Assembly: GCA_023410575.1 (NCBI GenBank)
Contig: JAEYPP010000017.1
Location: forward strand, 1 to 64,000
Length of the DNA stretch: 64,000 bases
DNA from: Bacillota bacterium
GTDB taxonomy: Bacteria > Bacillota > Clostridia > Lachnospirales > Lachnospiraceae
Direction: 5' to 3'
Position 1 is the first letter of the stretch, and every line of letters begins with the position of its first letter. The position numbers and the translations under genes were made by a program. Of the stretch, positions 18,536 through 27,346 are shown one piece after another. A model generated the notes under the pieces. It searched no databases, was not told the DNA's origin, and saw only the letters and a program-made list of their open reading frames with translations.

Positions 18536-19120
18536 TTATCTATTCAATTCAAGAATTGAATCCCCTAAGAATACTGCTTCCTCCTTATCATGTGTAACAA
18601 TAATTGTAGTTTTTCCTTGAATTGCTTCCTTTAAATAAGTCATCACACTTTTTTTTAATTTTTCGTCAAAACCTTTTAGTGGTTCATCCAACACAAGTAA
18701 ATCACTTTCTGCAAGAACTGCTCGAACAATCGCAACACGTCGCTTCATTCCACCACTTAAATTCTTAACTGGTTTATTTTCATAATCTAGTAAGCATACT
18801 TTGTTAAATTCCTCAATAATTTGCTTAACTGTAACTTTAGAAGGTACAGCAATCAATACGTTAGTAATAGCGTCAAACTCCTCGCATAATCTGTCCTCTT
18901 GAAACACTGCGGCAGTTGTTCGTTTCTCCAACCCTGTAACTATCCCACTATCTGGTTTCACTAATCCAAGTATGATATTAAGCAATGTTGTCTTGCCAGA
19001 ACCAGAAGGACCCATAATGCATGTTGTCTTTCCTTCAGGAAATGTAGCATTGAAAGAATCTAATACTAATTTCTGCTCAAACTTTTTTTTGATTTCTTGA
19101 AGTATAATATCTGAACCCAT
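18536..19120 (-). CDS. ABC transporter ATP-binding protein (SsuB/TauB/ThiZ type)
   Basis: A 194-residue ATPase subunit of a nitrate/sulfonate/thiamine-precursor-type importer. Walker A is GPSGSGKTT (about 37-45), the signature is LSGGMKRR, and Walker B is LLVLDEPLKGFD; a D-loop and switch His (VTHDKEEA) follow. The protein is short for the class (usually about 240-260), lacking the usual C-terminal tail. Its ATG directly follows the permease stop TAA. The matching substrate-binding lipoprotein is not adjacent; the candidate is at 27347-28438. Confidence 0.88.
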   Translation of the reverse strand: MGSDIILQEIKKKFEQKLVLDSFNATFPEGKTTCIMGPSGSGKTTLLNIILGLVKPDSGIVTGLEKRTTAAVFQEDRLCEEFDAITNVLIAVPSKVTVKQIIEEFNKVCLLDYENKPVKNLSGGMKRRVAIVRAVLAESDLLVLDEPLKGFDEKLKKSVMTYLKEAIQGKTTIIVTHDKEEAVFLGDSILELNR

Positions 19121-19903
19121 TTATGAACTCCTTCTCCAACTTTTCGTTACATACTTACCAAAAGAACGAATCATAGCCATAATAAGCTTTTCAAAAATAG
19201 CACTTATCATTACTATTATAATCGTCCATGCAAACAATCCCTCTGTATCTAAATAGAGTTTTGCCTCATATAATTGCCTTCCAATGGAGTGTTGTGCTAA
19301 GGAGATGATTTCTGCTGCGATTCCTGATTTCCAACAAAACCCTAATCCAACCGAACATGCTGATACAAAGTAAGGAGTCACTGATGGTAAATATATGTAT
19401 CGAATTTTTCTTAGATAGGGGATTCGAAAGACCTTTGCCATCTGAAGCAAAGAAGCATCGGTCGCCTGAATTCCTTTTATTACATTCGTATAAATAATTG
19501 GTAATACCATTAAAAAGGAAATTAGTAGCGACAAGTTTTTTGCCTTTACCCAAAGTAATGCTAAAATTACAAAAGAAGCTACAGGAATCGACTTAATCGT
19601 CTGCATAAATACTGTTGTAATCTCTTTTAAAAGTATAGATCGATAGACTAAAATCGATAACAAGATACCACAAAAGACTGCGAGAAAAAAACCACTAGCT
19701 ATTTTCAGTGAAGTACTCAAAATAGCTAGCCAGGATTCCTTTGACTGACACAATGAAGCGAAACTTTTAAGTACATTAATCGGAGATGCTAAAAAAATCT
19801 TATTATTAATATATATACTTAAAACTTGCCATACAATAATCCAAAAGGCTCCCGCTATTATTTTATTTCGTTGTTTTTTCAGCCATGCTGTTAATACTTG
19901 CAT
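19121..19903 (-). CDS. ABC transporter permease (SsuC/TauC/ThiX type)
   Basis: A 260-residue inner-membrane permease with about six hydrophobic segments. The cytoplasmic coupling loop MAKVFRIPYLRKIRYIYLPS followed by VTPYFVSACSVGLGFCWK is typical of the BPD_transp_1 permeases of the nitrate/sulfonate/taurine/HMP group. RBS is AAGGGGATT. It is translationally coupled to the ATPase (zero-base gap). The gene order permease-ATPase without a binding protein is incomplete for this class. Confidence 0.88.
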   Translation of the reverse strand: MQVLTAWLKKQRNKIIAGAFWIIVWQVLSIYINNKIFLASPINVLKSFASLCQSKESWLAILSTSLKIASGFFLAVFCGILLSILVYRSILLKEITTVFMQTIKSIPVASFVILALLWVKAKNLSLLISFLMVLPIIYTNVIKGIQATDASLLQMAKVFRIPYLRKIRYIYLPSVTPYFVSACSVGLGFCWKSGIAAEIISLAQHSIGRQLYEAKLYLDTEGLFAWTIIIVMISAIFEKLIMAMIRSFGKYVTKSWRRSS

Positions 19904-19980
19904 AAAATCCCCTTATCTATTCCGTAATAACAATAATCTTCACTTATTATATCATGCAAAGTGGAAAGAAGAAAGAAATT

Positions 19981-20007
19981 TAAAAAAGGGGCTAACGTAA
20001 GCCCCTT
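19981..20007 (-). terminator. Terminator after fliS
   Basis: AAGGGGCT pairs with AGCCCCTT (19986-19993 and 20000-20007) around a 6-nt loop, followed on the minus strand by a run of Ts. It ends the flagellar block. Confidence 0.9.
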
Positions 20008-20017
20008 CTAACTTTGA

Positions 20018-20497
20018 TTAAGCCATAAAACCTCGGTTAGCATCATGATACCCAACTGCTGACTCATTTAATATACCCCTGCCATAAGTTAATCCTGCAT
20101 AAACTTGTTGTGTGTTACTCATAACTGGACCTGTTGGATCTTGTTTACTAACTTCTTCAAATGCACTTTTTAGCTTATCTAGAATATTATCTACATCCTC
20201 TAGTAACGAGCTATCCTTTTTCATACAAGCCGCAACAATACGTTTATTCATATAGGAATATAAACTGAGTAAATCATAAGACATTGCATAATGATAATCA
20301 AGCGAAGCCATTAACTCATTTAATACCTTTTGAGCATGTCGGCACTCAGTTCGATATTGTACATCATTTCCTTGACTTAGCACTTGCTTTGCATAACTAA
20401 TATCTGCTTTCATAATATCATACATAATTACAATTAACTCACTACGGTTTGCTTGCGTAATTCGAACCGTAAATTCCTGAAGCCTATCTTTTACCAT
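20018..20497 (-). CDS. fliS: FliS-like flagellin export chaperone
   Basis: A 159-residue helical protein placed 22 nt after flagellin. FliS binds the flagellin C-terminus in the cytoplasm to prevent early polymerisation. It has the FliS-like features TEC(R)HAQKVLNELMASLD and an N-terminal helix SELIVIMYDIMKADI similar to the flagellin-binding hairpin. Length and gene order support the call. It is longer than the usual 120-135 residues; the C-terminal 25-30 residues look disordered. RBS is GGGAGGAAG. Confidence 0.8.
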   Translation of the reverse strand: MVKDRLQEFTVRITQANRSELIVIMYDIMKADISYAKQVLSQGNDVQYRTECRHAQKVLNELMASLDYHYAMSYDLLSLYSYMNKRIVAACMKKDSSLLEDVDNILDKLKSAFEEVSKQDPTGPVMSNTQQVYAGLTYGRGILNESAVGYHDANRGFMA

Positions 20498-20519
20498 TTT
20501 ATCTTCCTCCCACTAGTCA

Positions 20520-22016
20520 CTAGCCTTGTAATAACGAAAGAATTGTTTGAGGTCGCTCGTTCGCTTGTGCAAGCATTGCGGTACCAGCTTGAGCTAGTAC
20601 ACTCTTCTGTGTATAAGTTGACATTTCAGCTGCCATATCAACATCCTCAATACGTGAGAGAGCCTCTGTAATATTTTCTGAACAAACATCAAGGTTTGCA
20701 ATTGCATGGTCCAAACGATTTTGATATGCACCTAAGCCAGCTCTTGTTTGAGTAACCATTGTAACTGCTTTATCGAGTATCGTGATTGCTTCTTCTGCAC
20801 CATCTTGCGTACATACATTCACTACATTTGTTCCTAATGTAATAGAATCGATACGTGGAATACGTACAATCATTGTCTGACCTTCGTTTGCACCGATCTG
20901 CAAATCCATTGGCCCCGCATCTAAAACAGTGGTGCTTACTTCCAATTCTACTCCTTCAGAGATACTAGCTTCGGTTCCATCTACAGTTGCATCTGAAAAT
21001 GATGTCTCTGCCGCGCCTGGTGTTGCTTGGAACTTTAACTCGAAGCCATTGCTATCTGTTACTGTAATAATATCTCCCTTTGCTGATGCGGTTGCTGTAT
21101 ATGAGAAGTTTTCACCTAAAGATACTTTGGCATCTACACCATAAGCAGTTGCTCCATCTGGTGAAATTCCAAATAAATCACATAAATCCTGATTATCACA
21201 ATGTATTTCGATACTTTGATTTGATCCATATGCTTGAGACATAAGGATAATATCTCCAGCTCCAAGTTCTACTTGTTCATATCCAGCATAATCTGGATTA
21301 GTTCCTCCAGGGGTACCAGCGAAAGCAGTGATATTCATACGGTCACATTTATTTCTCATATCTTCAAAAATCTCAGACATTGTTTGTCCCTCTTTTACGT
21401 AAACTTCAATACCATTGATATTAATTGTACCATTCACACCCTCTGGTATCTCATCATCTGGACTTGGCATTTGAATACCCGCTAATACAGCTTGTCTTGC
21501 ATCTTGTGTAATTGTCATATGATAATCTGTAGCCACAACATTATCAGATAAGGAAATTAACTTTATCATACTAGAATTTGAATATGATTGACAATCTACT
21601 GTTCCATTTAAAAGCCCCTTTGTATTAAACTCGGTATCTGTTGAAATACGATTAATCTCACTGTTTAATTCATTGATCTCCGCTTGAATTGCAGCTCGAT
21701 CTTCTGCTGTATTCGTTCCATTCGCTGCTTGGACTGCTAGTTCCCTCATTCTTTGTAGCATCGCTCCAACTTCATTCAACGCACCTTCTGCAGTCTGAAT
21801 GACTGAAATTCCGTCAGATGCATTACGTGATGCTTGATCTAGCCCATTAATCTGGGTCCTCATCTTTTTCGAAATCGCCATTCCTGCTGCATCATCTGCT
21901 GCTCGATTGATACGGTATCCAGAAGACAATCTCTCCAAACTATTGTCCAGCGCACTATTCGTAATTTTTAACTGATTATTTCCTCTTAATGCTGATATAT
22001 TATGATTTATTCTCAC
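20520..22016 (-). CDS. Flagellin
   Basis: Filament subunit. The conserved N-terminal D0/D1 region (about 1-170; INHNISALRGNNQL, LERLSSGYRINRAADDAA, GALNEVGAMLQRMRELAVQ) and C-terminal D1/D0 (about 415-498; NVCSENITEALSRIEDVDMA, ending ILSLLQG) are intact. A variable surface domain of about 240 residues lies between them. At 498 residues it is larger than minimal clostridial flagellins (about 270). The start is GTG with a weak RBS (GGTGAA, 5 nt upstream). It follows the FliK-like gene by 22 nt and precedes fliS. Secretion is through the flagellar type III apparatus, so no signal peptide is expected. Confidence 0.95.
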   Translation of the reverse strand: MRINHNISALRGNNQLKITNSALDNSLERLSSGYRINRAADDAAGMAISKKMRTQINGLDQASRNASDGISVIQTAEGALNEVGAMLQRMRELAVQAANGTNTAEDRAAIQAEINELNSEINRISTDTEFNTKGLLNGTVDCQSYSNSSMIKLISLSDNVVATDYHMTITQDARQAVLAGIQMPSPDDEIPEGVNGTININGIEVYVKEGQTMSEIFEDMRNKCDRMNITAFAGTPGGTNPDYAGYEQVELGAGDIILMSQAYGSNQSIEIHCDNQDLCDLFGISPDGATAYGVDAKVSLGENFSYTATASAKGDIITVTDSNGFELKFQATPGAAETSFSDATVDGTEASISEGVELEVSTTVLDAGPMDLQIGANEGQTMIVRIPRIDSITLGTNVVNVCTQDGAEEAITILDKAVTMVTQTRAGLGAYQNRLDHAIANLDVCSENITEALSRIEDVDMAAEMSTYTQKSVLAQAGTAMLAQANERPQTILSLLQG

Positions 22017-22038
22017 TTTACTTCACCATAATCCTTTC

Positions 22039-25000
22039 TTAAGCAAGTTTTGTTAATTCCTCTACTATAACCTTCGATGCAACATAAAGCTCATTCGTAG
22101 ATACCTTGGCATTGTTAGTAGTTTCAATGTTGTTAGTTTCATTTTTTACTTGTTTATAAATATTACCTGTTGAAAAAATAAATCGCTCCGTACTGATATT
22201 CTCATTTCCAAAATTCAATTGTGTCACTTTAAAACCACTCTCTTCTAGCCTCTCTATCATTATATCACGTCTCTGACTTAGGATATGGACTCCATTCGCG
22301 AGATTGGAAGTTATGTATCCCTTAAATTCATGATTATCAATGGATGCTTGTACTGTAACATTGCCGATTCCATCCATTGGTAATTGAATTCTGATCCGAC
22401 CTTTTGATTCGGAATTATGAATAACTGTTAAATTCATATTTACAATTGATTCATTCATAGGAATTGGAATATTGTAATATTCCTTCTGCGATAAATTTGC
22501 ATTCAGTTTTAACATATCACACATTCTATTGATATCCTTAACCTCTTCGCTTGACATGCTATCCGTCCATACGAGAGACTTTAATGAATCTGTTAACTCA
22601 TCGGAAAAGGCTTGAAACTCCTCTTTCAGTGTCTCTTTGGAATCAAGAATTTTTATAAACTTATCTGATGCCTTTTTTATCTTATCTTTATGCTCTGTCT
22701 CCAATTTTTTGTTAACCTGTTCATATAAACCAGCATTATTCTCAATACTATATTTTACAGCTTCAAGGTTTCTGATATGGTCAATTTCCTCATAAGAATT
22801 TAGAAAAGAAATATACTCTTTGCTAACCTTAGCTAATTCTTGAATGTCTTGGATACGTTCTGCAATTTGCTGTTTATATTGTGAAGACGACTTCTCTTGC
22901 AAGACCTCTTTCATTTGTTCCAATGGGATATCATTGATATCCGTACCTTGTTGTTGTGCTATTTCAGATAATATTGTTGGACTCATCTTTTCATTTACAC
23001 TACGAACAATCGATTTATTATAATTCGTCAACTCATCATAATAAGTATTAATGGACTCTGTAATTGAATTCTTGTAGCCAGTAGATGTTTTTATCTCTGT
23101 TTCATCGTTAATTGCGACATCAACCTCTCCGTGTCTACGTATTCGTACCTCTGTTAATAGATTGCTAAGTGTAAGTTCTTTTCCTGACTTTGCTAAAGCT
23201 CCAATCGCAGCCCCGTCACTTGCCTCAATTTGATGTAGTAAACGATAGATACCTATGTATGCTTCTCTTTCTTTCGGTGTAATCTTATTATTGTCCTCTA
23301 ATTCTACCAAAAACTCACTATATCTTACTTCCTCTTGATTACCTAATTCCTTACGATATGAAAGTATCACCTCATTTAATTCATCCATAGGCATATGAAG
23401 AGGATTTACGCCATCTTTTATCATAGTAGCAGTAATACTCGGGGAGAGATTATTAAGAAGCTCATTTACCTTCGCATCGTATGCCTTCATAGCAACTACA
23501 TTCTCAATCGTAAGTTCCATATTGTTATATCCTAAAATACGTATTGCTCTTTGATTGCTTTGTGTTATATCTAGTCCAAGTTGATTTAAATGTGAATCAA
23601 CACTGGCAAATGCTTTTTGAATCGAGTCACCCATATCACGCCTTGGTGCTGTCATAAGAGCTTCATACGAAGTTTCTGCCTGTTGAGATCGAGTAAGACT
23701 CGTTGTAGCTACTTCATTAAATTCAGCTAATGATATGGAATGTCTAAGAGAGAAGGTTTCTGCAAGAATGTATGCACAGGATTGTTTCGCACTCTGTACA
23801 GCTTCCTGTGTAGCTTGAAGTAAGGATACCTCAGATGGTGTCCCTTCCGATACTTCCTTCATTAGATTTTGGTAGTACTCGCTTTCTAACTTCCTTAGCT
23901 CTTCGACTATTCTTGATAATTTCTCTGTTTCTACCTTAATTCCCTTACTAGAAAGGCTCCATGAAGCCTCATACGTTAATTTTAGTCGTATTTCCTCTAA
24001 CTGACGCTTTACGGTTAATGATGCTAATTCAGACTGCATATTTGTTAAAGTAGCTAATTCACTCTGTTCTGAACGTGTTTGAATCTGCAACAGGGAATGA
24101 ATACTTATACTTGATTGCTCCTTTTGCTGTTTAGCTACTGCTTTATCAATTGTTGCATCTTGAATTAAATCAATTGACTTCACAATCTCTTCATATTCTG
24201 CCTTTTTATCGTATAAGATATTTGCACTTTCTGGACGATTTCCATGCCTTAATTCTTCGATTGCATTTTGTATTATAACTTCAGTATTAATCTTTTTATC
24301 TAATTGGTTTAAGCTACTTTTATATATTATGTTATCAGCTGTAATCGGTAGATTAGAATTCAAAAGCCATTTCGCAATTAGCCTTGCTTCCTCTTCATTT
24401 TGCATATTCTCTGCTTTAATAATCGACTCAATTGAGTCTTTTAACTGAATATAAGTTTCTTCCCTATTGAGGACTGGACTGGAATCACTGGAATAAACGG
24501 CTTTATATATATTTTCAATCGTTGGGGATAATTCATTTTTTATTAGATAACTGGATGCCGAATCGCTCATACGGGATACTGCTTCTAGCATACTCATCGC
24601 TTTCGCCATCTGCAGTACATTATCTTGTGTTACTGGCATATCGGAGCTCATTAATTTCTCTACAATTTTTCTTAATACTGGATCGTTTAATATGTCTGAT
24701 TTTCCAATCTTTCTTGTTGTTTCAACATCCTGATTCAACTTTTCCACTTGTTGTTCTAGTTGTCCAATTTTGTCATTTCTTTGTGTTTTTATTCGTTCTA
24801 ACGCTCGTTCGAGTTGCTCTAATCCATATGTTTCCAAGGAGATTCCTTCTTGGCTTAACCTTTCATAATCAGAAGCACTCATCTTATTGCTAATCTTATC
24901 TAAATCAGCATTCTCTTCCTCTTCAGACTCTTTTTCATTATTAATTAATGTACTTACATCTACGTCAACTTGAGTACATAAAAAACCCTGCTTTGTTGTT

Positions 25001-25305
25001 GTTTCTCCTTGTTTCTTTGCACTCCCAACTTCCTTTAGTACAATACCACTCTTAGATATATCCATTATCTGAAACGTTCTTGTTTCGCCTTCCTTGGCGT
25101 CTTTCACGGCTGATGAAGGAACCTTAACTTCCTTCCCACTAAAGTTGATGGAAATCTTATCTGAAACATTGGAGATAATACCTTCTAACTCTTGACCTAC
25201 TTCATAGGTCGTGTCAGAACTGCTTTGAGCCACAAACTGATGATCCTTCACAGTTTTGGCTTCATATGCATGAACCCCATTCATATTCATAGATTTCACT
25301 CTCAC
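22039..25305 (-). CDS. FliK-like large flagellar protein (DUF6240-type)
   Basis: A 1088-residue protein preceding flagellin. The last about 145 residues resemble the FliK C-terminal hook-length-control domain: RIRIQLPMDGIGNVTVQAS, an intervening turn, then ITSNLANGVHILSQRRD and RLEESGF. The first about 110 residues form a small domain (VGQELEGIISNVSDKISINF). The long middle is Gln/Glu/Lys-rich, helical and coiled-coil-like. FliK is usually 300-600 residues, so the middle is greatly expanded. This could be a molecular ruler of unusual length or a related flagellar protein of the DUF6240 type common in Lachnospiraceae. It is probably cotranscribed with flagellin and fliS from a candidate sigma-D promoter. 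Confidence 0.65.
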   Translation of the reverse strand: MRVKSMNMNGVHAYEAKTVKDHQFVAQSSSDTTYEVGQELEGIISNVSDKISINFSGKEVKVPSSAVKDAKEGETRTFQIMDISKSGIVLKEVGSAKKQGETTTKQGFLCTQVDVDVSTLINNEKESEEEENADLDKISNKMSASDYERLSQEGISLETYGLEQLERALERIKTQRNDKIGQLEQQVEKLNQDVETTRKIGKSDILNDPVLRKIVEKLMSSDMPVTQDNVLQMAKAMSMLEAVSRMSDSASSYLIKNELSPTIENIYKAVYSSDSSPVLNREETYIQLKDSIESIIKAENMQNEEEARLIAKWLLNSNLPITADNIIYKSSLNQLDKKINTEVIIQNAIEELRHGNRPESANILYDKKAEYEEIVKSIDLIQDATIDKAVAKQQKEQSSISIHSLLQIQTRSEQSELATLTNMQSELASLTVKRQLEEIRLKLTYEASWSLSSKGIKVETEKLSRIVEELRKLESEYYQNLMKEVSEGTPSEVSLLQATQEAVQSAKQSCAYILAETFSLRHSISLAEFNEVATTSLTRSQQAETSYEALMTAPRRDMGDSIQKAFASVDSHLNQLGLDITQSNQRAIRILGYNNMELTIENVVAMKAYDAKVNELLNNLSPSITATMIKDGVNPLHMPMDELNEVILSYRKELGNQEEVRYSEFLVELEDNNKITPKEREAYIGIYRLLHQIEASDGAAIGALAKSGKELTLSNLLTEVRIRRHGEVDVAINDETEIKTSTGYKNSITESINTYYDELTNYNKSIVRSVNEKMSPTILSEIAQQQGTDINDIPLEQMKEVLQEKSSSQYKQQIAERIQDIQELAKVSKEYISFLNSYEEIDHIRNLEAVKYSIENNAGLYEQVNKKLETEHKDKIKKASDKFIKILDSKETLKEEFQAFSDELTDSLKSLVWTDSMSSEEVKDINRMCDMLKLNANLSQKEYYNIPIPMNESIVNMNLTVIHNSESKGRIRIQLPMDGIGNVTVQASIDNHEFKGYITSNLANGVHILSQRRDIMIERLEESGFKVTQLNFGNENISTERFIFSTGNIYKQVKNETNNIETTNNAKVSTNELYVASKVIVEELTKLA

Positions 25306-25352
25306 TTTATATTTTATTTATAATTACTTTTAATTCCTTCTAACTACCCAAT

Positions 25353-25379
25353 ATTTCGGATTGTTTTGTAAAAAGCTTA
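25353..25379 (-). promoter_or_regulatory. Candidate sigma-D (flagellar) promoter
   Basis: On the minus strand TAAG, 15 nt, then TCCGAAAT compares with the SigD consensus TAAA-N15-GCCGATAT (3 of 4 and 6 of 8 matches). It lies about 50 nt upstream of the FliK-like gene. The flagellar operon context supports it. Confidence 0.5.
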
Positions 25380-25446
25380 ATATCTTACCGAAAAATTGAA
25401 TACACTTAGTATATATACTGCTTTTGCAGCTCTAGGAGGATATACA

Positions 25447-27177
25447 ATGAGACGCTTCACAAAGAAAATAGTAAGCTTCTTACTCATTCTAAGCTTTACC
25501 ATTACTTTGCTTTCCAGTTGTGCTAAGAAGACAGAACAAGAACAATTTAACGAAATCATCAATAATATATTTGAAGAAGAAGCAACACAAGATTCTCTGT
25601 CGCTTCACTATCTTCTAGCCCATCCTGAGAATTATGGTATTAAAACTACAAAAACAACTCTTGGTAATTATTCAACAAAACAGATGAAAAAAGATTTAAT
25701 TGATACAGAAAATATCTTAGCAAAGCTTGAAAAACTAGATTCAACCCAGCTTGATAGTGAAAGCAAGATTACATATAGCATCCTTACTAATTCACTAAAA
25801 AATAGTCTTAGTCGCGGAGGTTACTTGTATCTTGCCGATCAACTAGGTCCAACGACTGGACTACAGGCTCAGTTGCCAATCCTATTGGCCGAATATACTT
25901 TTTCATCAAAAGCTGATATAGATAACTATCTTGAGCTCCTACTTTGTGTAGATGACTATTTTCAACAAATATGTAATTATGAGATTGAGAAGTCTGAGCA
26001 TGGTTATTTCATGATTGACGAAGTAGCAGATTCCATCATTTCTCAATGCAGTGACTTTATAAAAGATCCAGAACATAACTTTCTTATTACATACTTTAAT
26101 GAAAAACTAAATGATTTCGAAGATCTAAGCAAAAGTGACAAACTAATCTATGAAGAGCAAAATAGAGAAGCTATCTTAAACAGTGTTATCCCTGCTTATG
26201 AAAAATTAATAATAACATTAAATTCATTAAAAGGCACTGCTACCAATGAAAAAGGCTTATGTGGTTACGAGGGTGGTAAAGAATACTATGAACTGATTGT
26301 ACAGTCTACAACTGGTTCCTCAAAATCCGTAAAGGAAATGGAAAAAGCACTTAAAAATGCTTTGAACAGTAGCTTTGCTATATTAACCTCTCTTAGCATT
26401 CAAGACCCAACACTATATGATCAATATCAAGCAATGACCTTTCCGTATGAAGATCCTACAGAAATCATGGAATATCTTTCTACCTCAATCGCGGATGACT
26501 TTCCTACTATAGATTCTGTTAATTATAATGTTAAGTATGTACACGAATCCTTACAACAACATCTAAGCCCAGCTATGTACATTGTTCCTCCTATCGATGA
26601 CTGTACTGAAAATAATATCTATATTAATAATCTTCCGTCTTATGATATGACAAAAATTTTTCCTACAATTGCTCATGAAGGCTATCCTGGACACCTTTAT
26701 CAGAATGTATATTTTAGCAAGTTGAATAAACATCCAATCCGAAGTGTACTAAACGTAAAAGGTTATGATGAGGGTTGGGCCACTTATGTTGAATGCTACT
26801 CCTATGAACTAGCTAATATGAATGATAATTTAGCTCGCTTTTTACAGTCCAATATGATTGCGGTTCACTGCCTCTATTCATTAACTGATATCGGCATCCA
26901 CTATAATGGCTGGAGTAAAGAAAAAACGGTGCAATTTTGGCGTAATTATGTCTCTACTGATCAGGAAGCCGAATCAATTTATTACTCTATTTTAGCAGAA
27001 CCTGGAGTTTATCTCCCTTATTCCATAGGTTACCTTGAAATTATAGAATTAAGAAACTTAGCAAAAGAAATTCAAGGAAATAGTTTTACATTGAAAAAAT
27101 TTCATAAATTTCTTCTTGACTTCGGGCCAGCTCCCTTTGAATTAATCAGAGAGAACTTAGTATCTGAATTTAAATAA
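25447..27177 (+). CDS. DUF885 family lipoprotein, putative metallopeptidase
   Basis: A 576-residue lipoprotein with a basic start (MRRFTKK), a hydrophobic core and the lipobox LLSSC. The ATG follows AGGAGG; the frame opens 17 codons earlier without an RBS. The C-terminal half has the DUF885 zinc-site signatures: AHEGYPGHLYQ (HExxxGH-like) and further on DEGWATYVECY. DUF885 proteins are predicted gluzincin-like peptidases, so this is probably an extracellular, membrane-anchored peptidase. No partner gene is nearby. Divergent from the flagellar operon and followed by a fragment and a terminator. Confidence 0.8.
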   Translation: MRRFTKKIVSFLLILSFTITLLSSCAKKTEQEQFNEIINNIFEEEATQDSLSLHYLLAHPENYGIKTTKTTLGNYSTKQMKKDLIDTENILAKLEKLDSTQLDSESKITYSILTNSLKNSLSRGGYLYLADQLGPTTGLQAQLPILLAEYTFSSKADIDNYLELLLCVDDYFQQICNYEIEKSEHGYFMIDEVADSIISQCSDFIKDPEHNFLITYFNEKLNDFEDLSKSDKLIYEEQNREAILNSVIPAYEKLIITLNSLKGTATNEKGLCGYEGGKEYYELIVQSTTGSSKSVKEMEKALKNALNSSFAILTSLSIQDPTLYDQYQAMTFPYEDPTEIMEYLSTSIADDFPTIDSVNYNVKYVHESLQQHLSPAMYIVPPIDDCTENNIYINNLPSYDMTKIFPTIAHEGYPGHLYQNVYFSKLNKHPIRSVLNVKGYDEGWATYVECYSYELANMNDNLARFLQSNMIAVHCLYSLTDIGIHYNGWSKEKTVQFWRNYVSTDQEAESIYYSILAEPGVYLPYSIGYLEIIELRNLAKEIQGNSFTLKKFHKFLLDFGPAPFELIRENLVSEFK

Positions 27178-27178
27178 A

Positions 27179-27286
27179 GCGAGAAGCAGAAAACCATCTA
27201 ATTATACTTATAAAGGTGGCTATGATAAGTTACCAGAGGATGCTCTTGAAGCTCTTAAAAAAGTTGTTGCTGAATTAAACAAATAA
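27179..27286 (+). pseudogene. Possible 3' remnant of a decayed gene
   Basis: Directly after the DUF885 stop, a 35-codon open stretch in another frame encodes a coding-like tail (KGGYDKLPEDALEALKKVV, then a few residues) and stops 1 nt before a strong terminator. It has no start codon or RBS in frame. The sequence looks like the end of a gene whose 5' part was lost. I do not recognise the family. Chance open frame remains possible. Confidence 0.3.
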
Positions 27287-27287
27287 C

Positions 27288-27324
27288 AATAGCGTCCCAC
27301 TTCAAATTGAAGGGGGACGCTATT
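27288..27324. terminator. Bidirectional terminator
   Basis: AATAGCGTCCC (27288-27298) pairs with GGGACGCTATT (27314-27324) with T-rich flanks on both strands. It separates the DUF885 unit from the convergent substrate-binding-protein gene. Confidence 0.9.
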
Positions 27325-27346
27325 ATTATTTGTTTCCCTTAATTGA

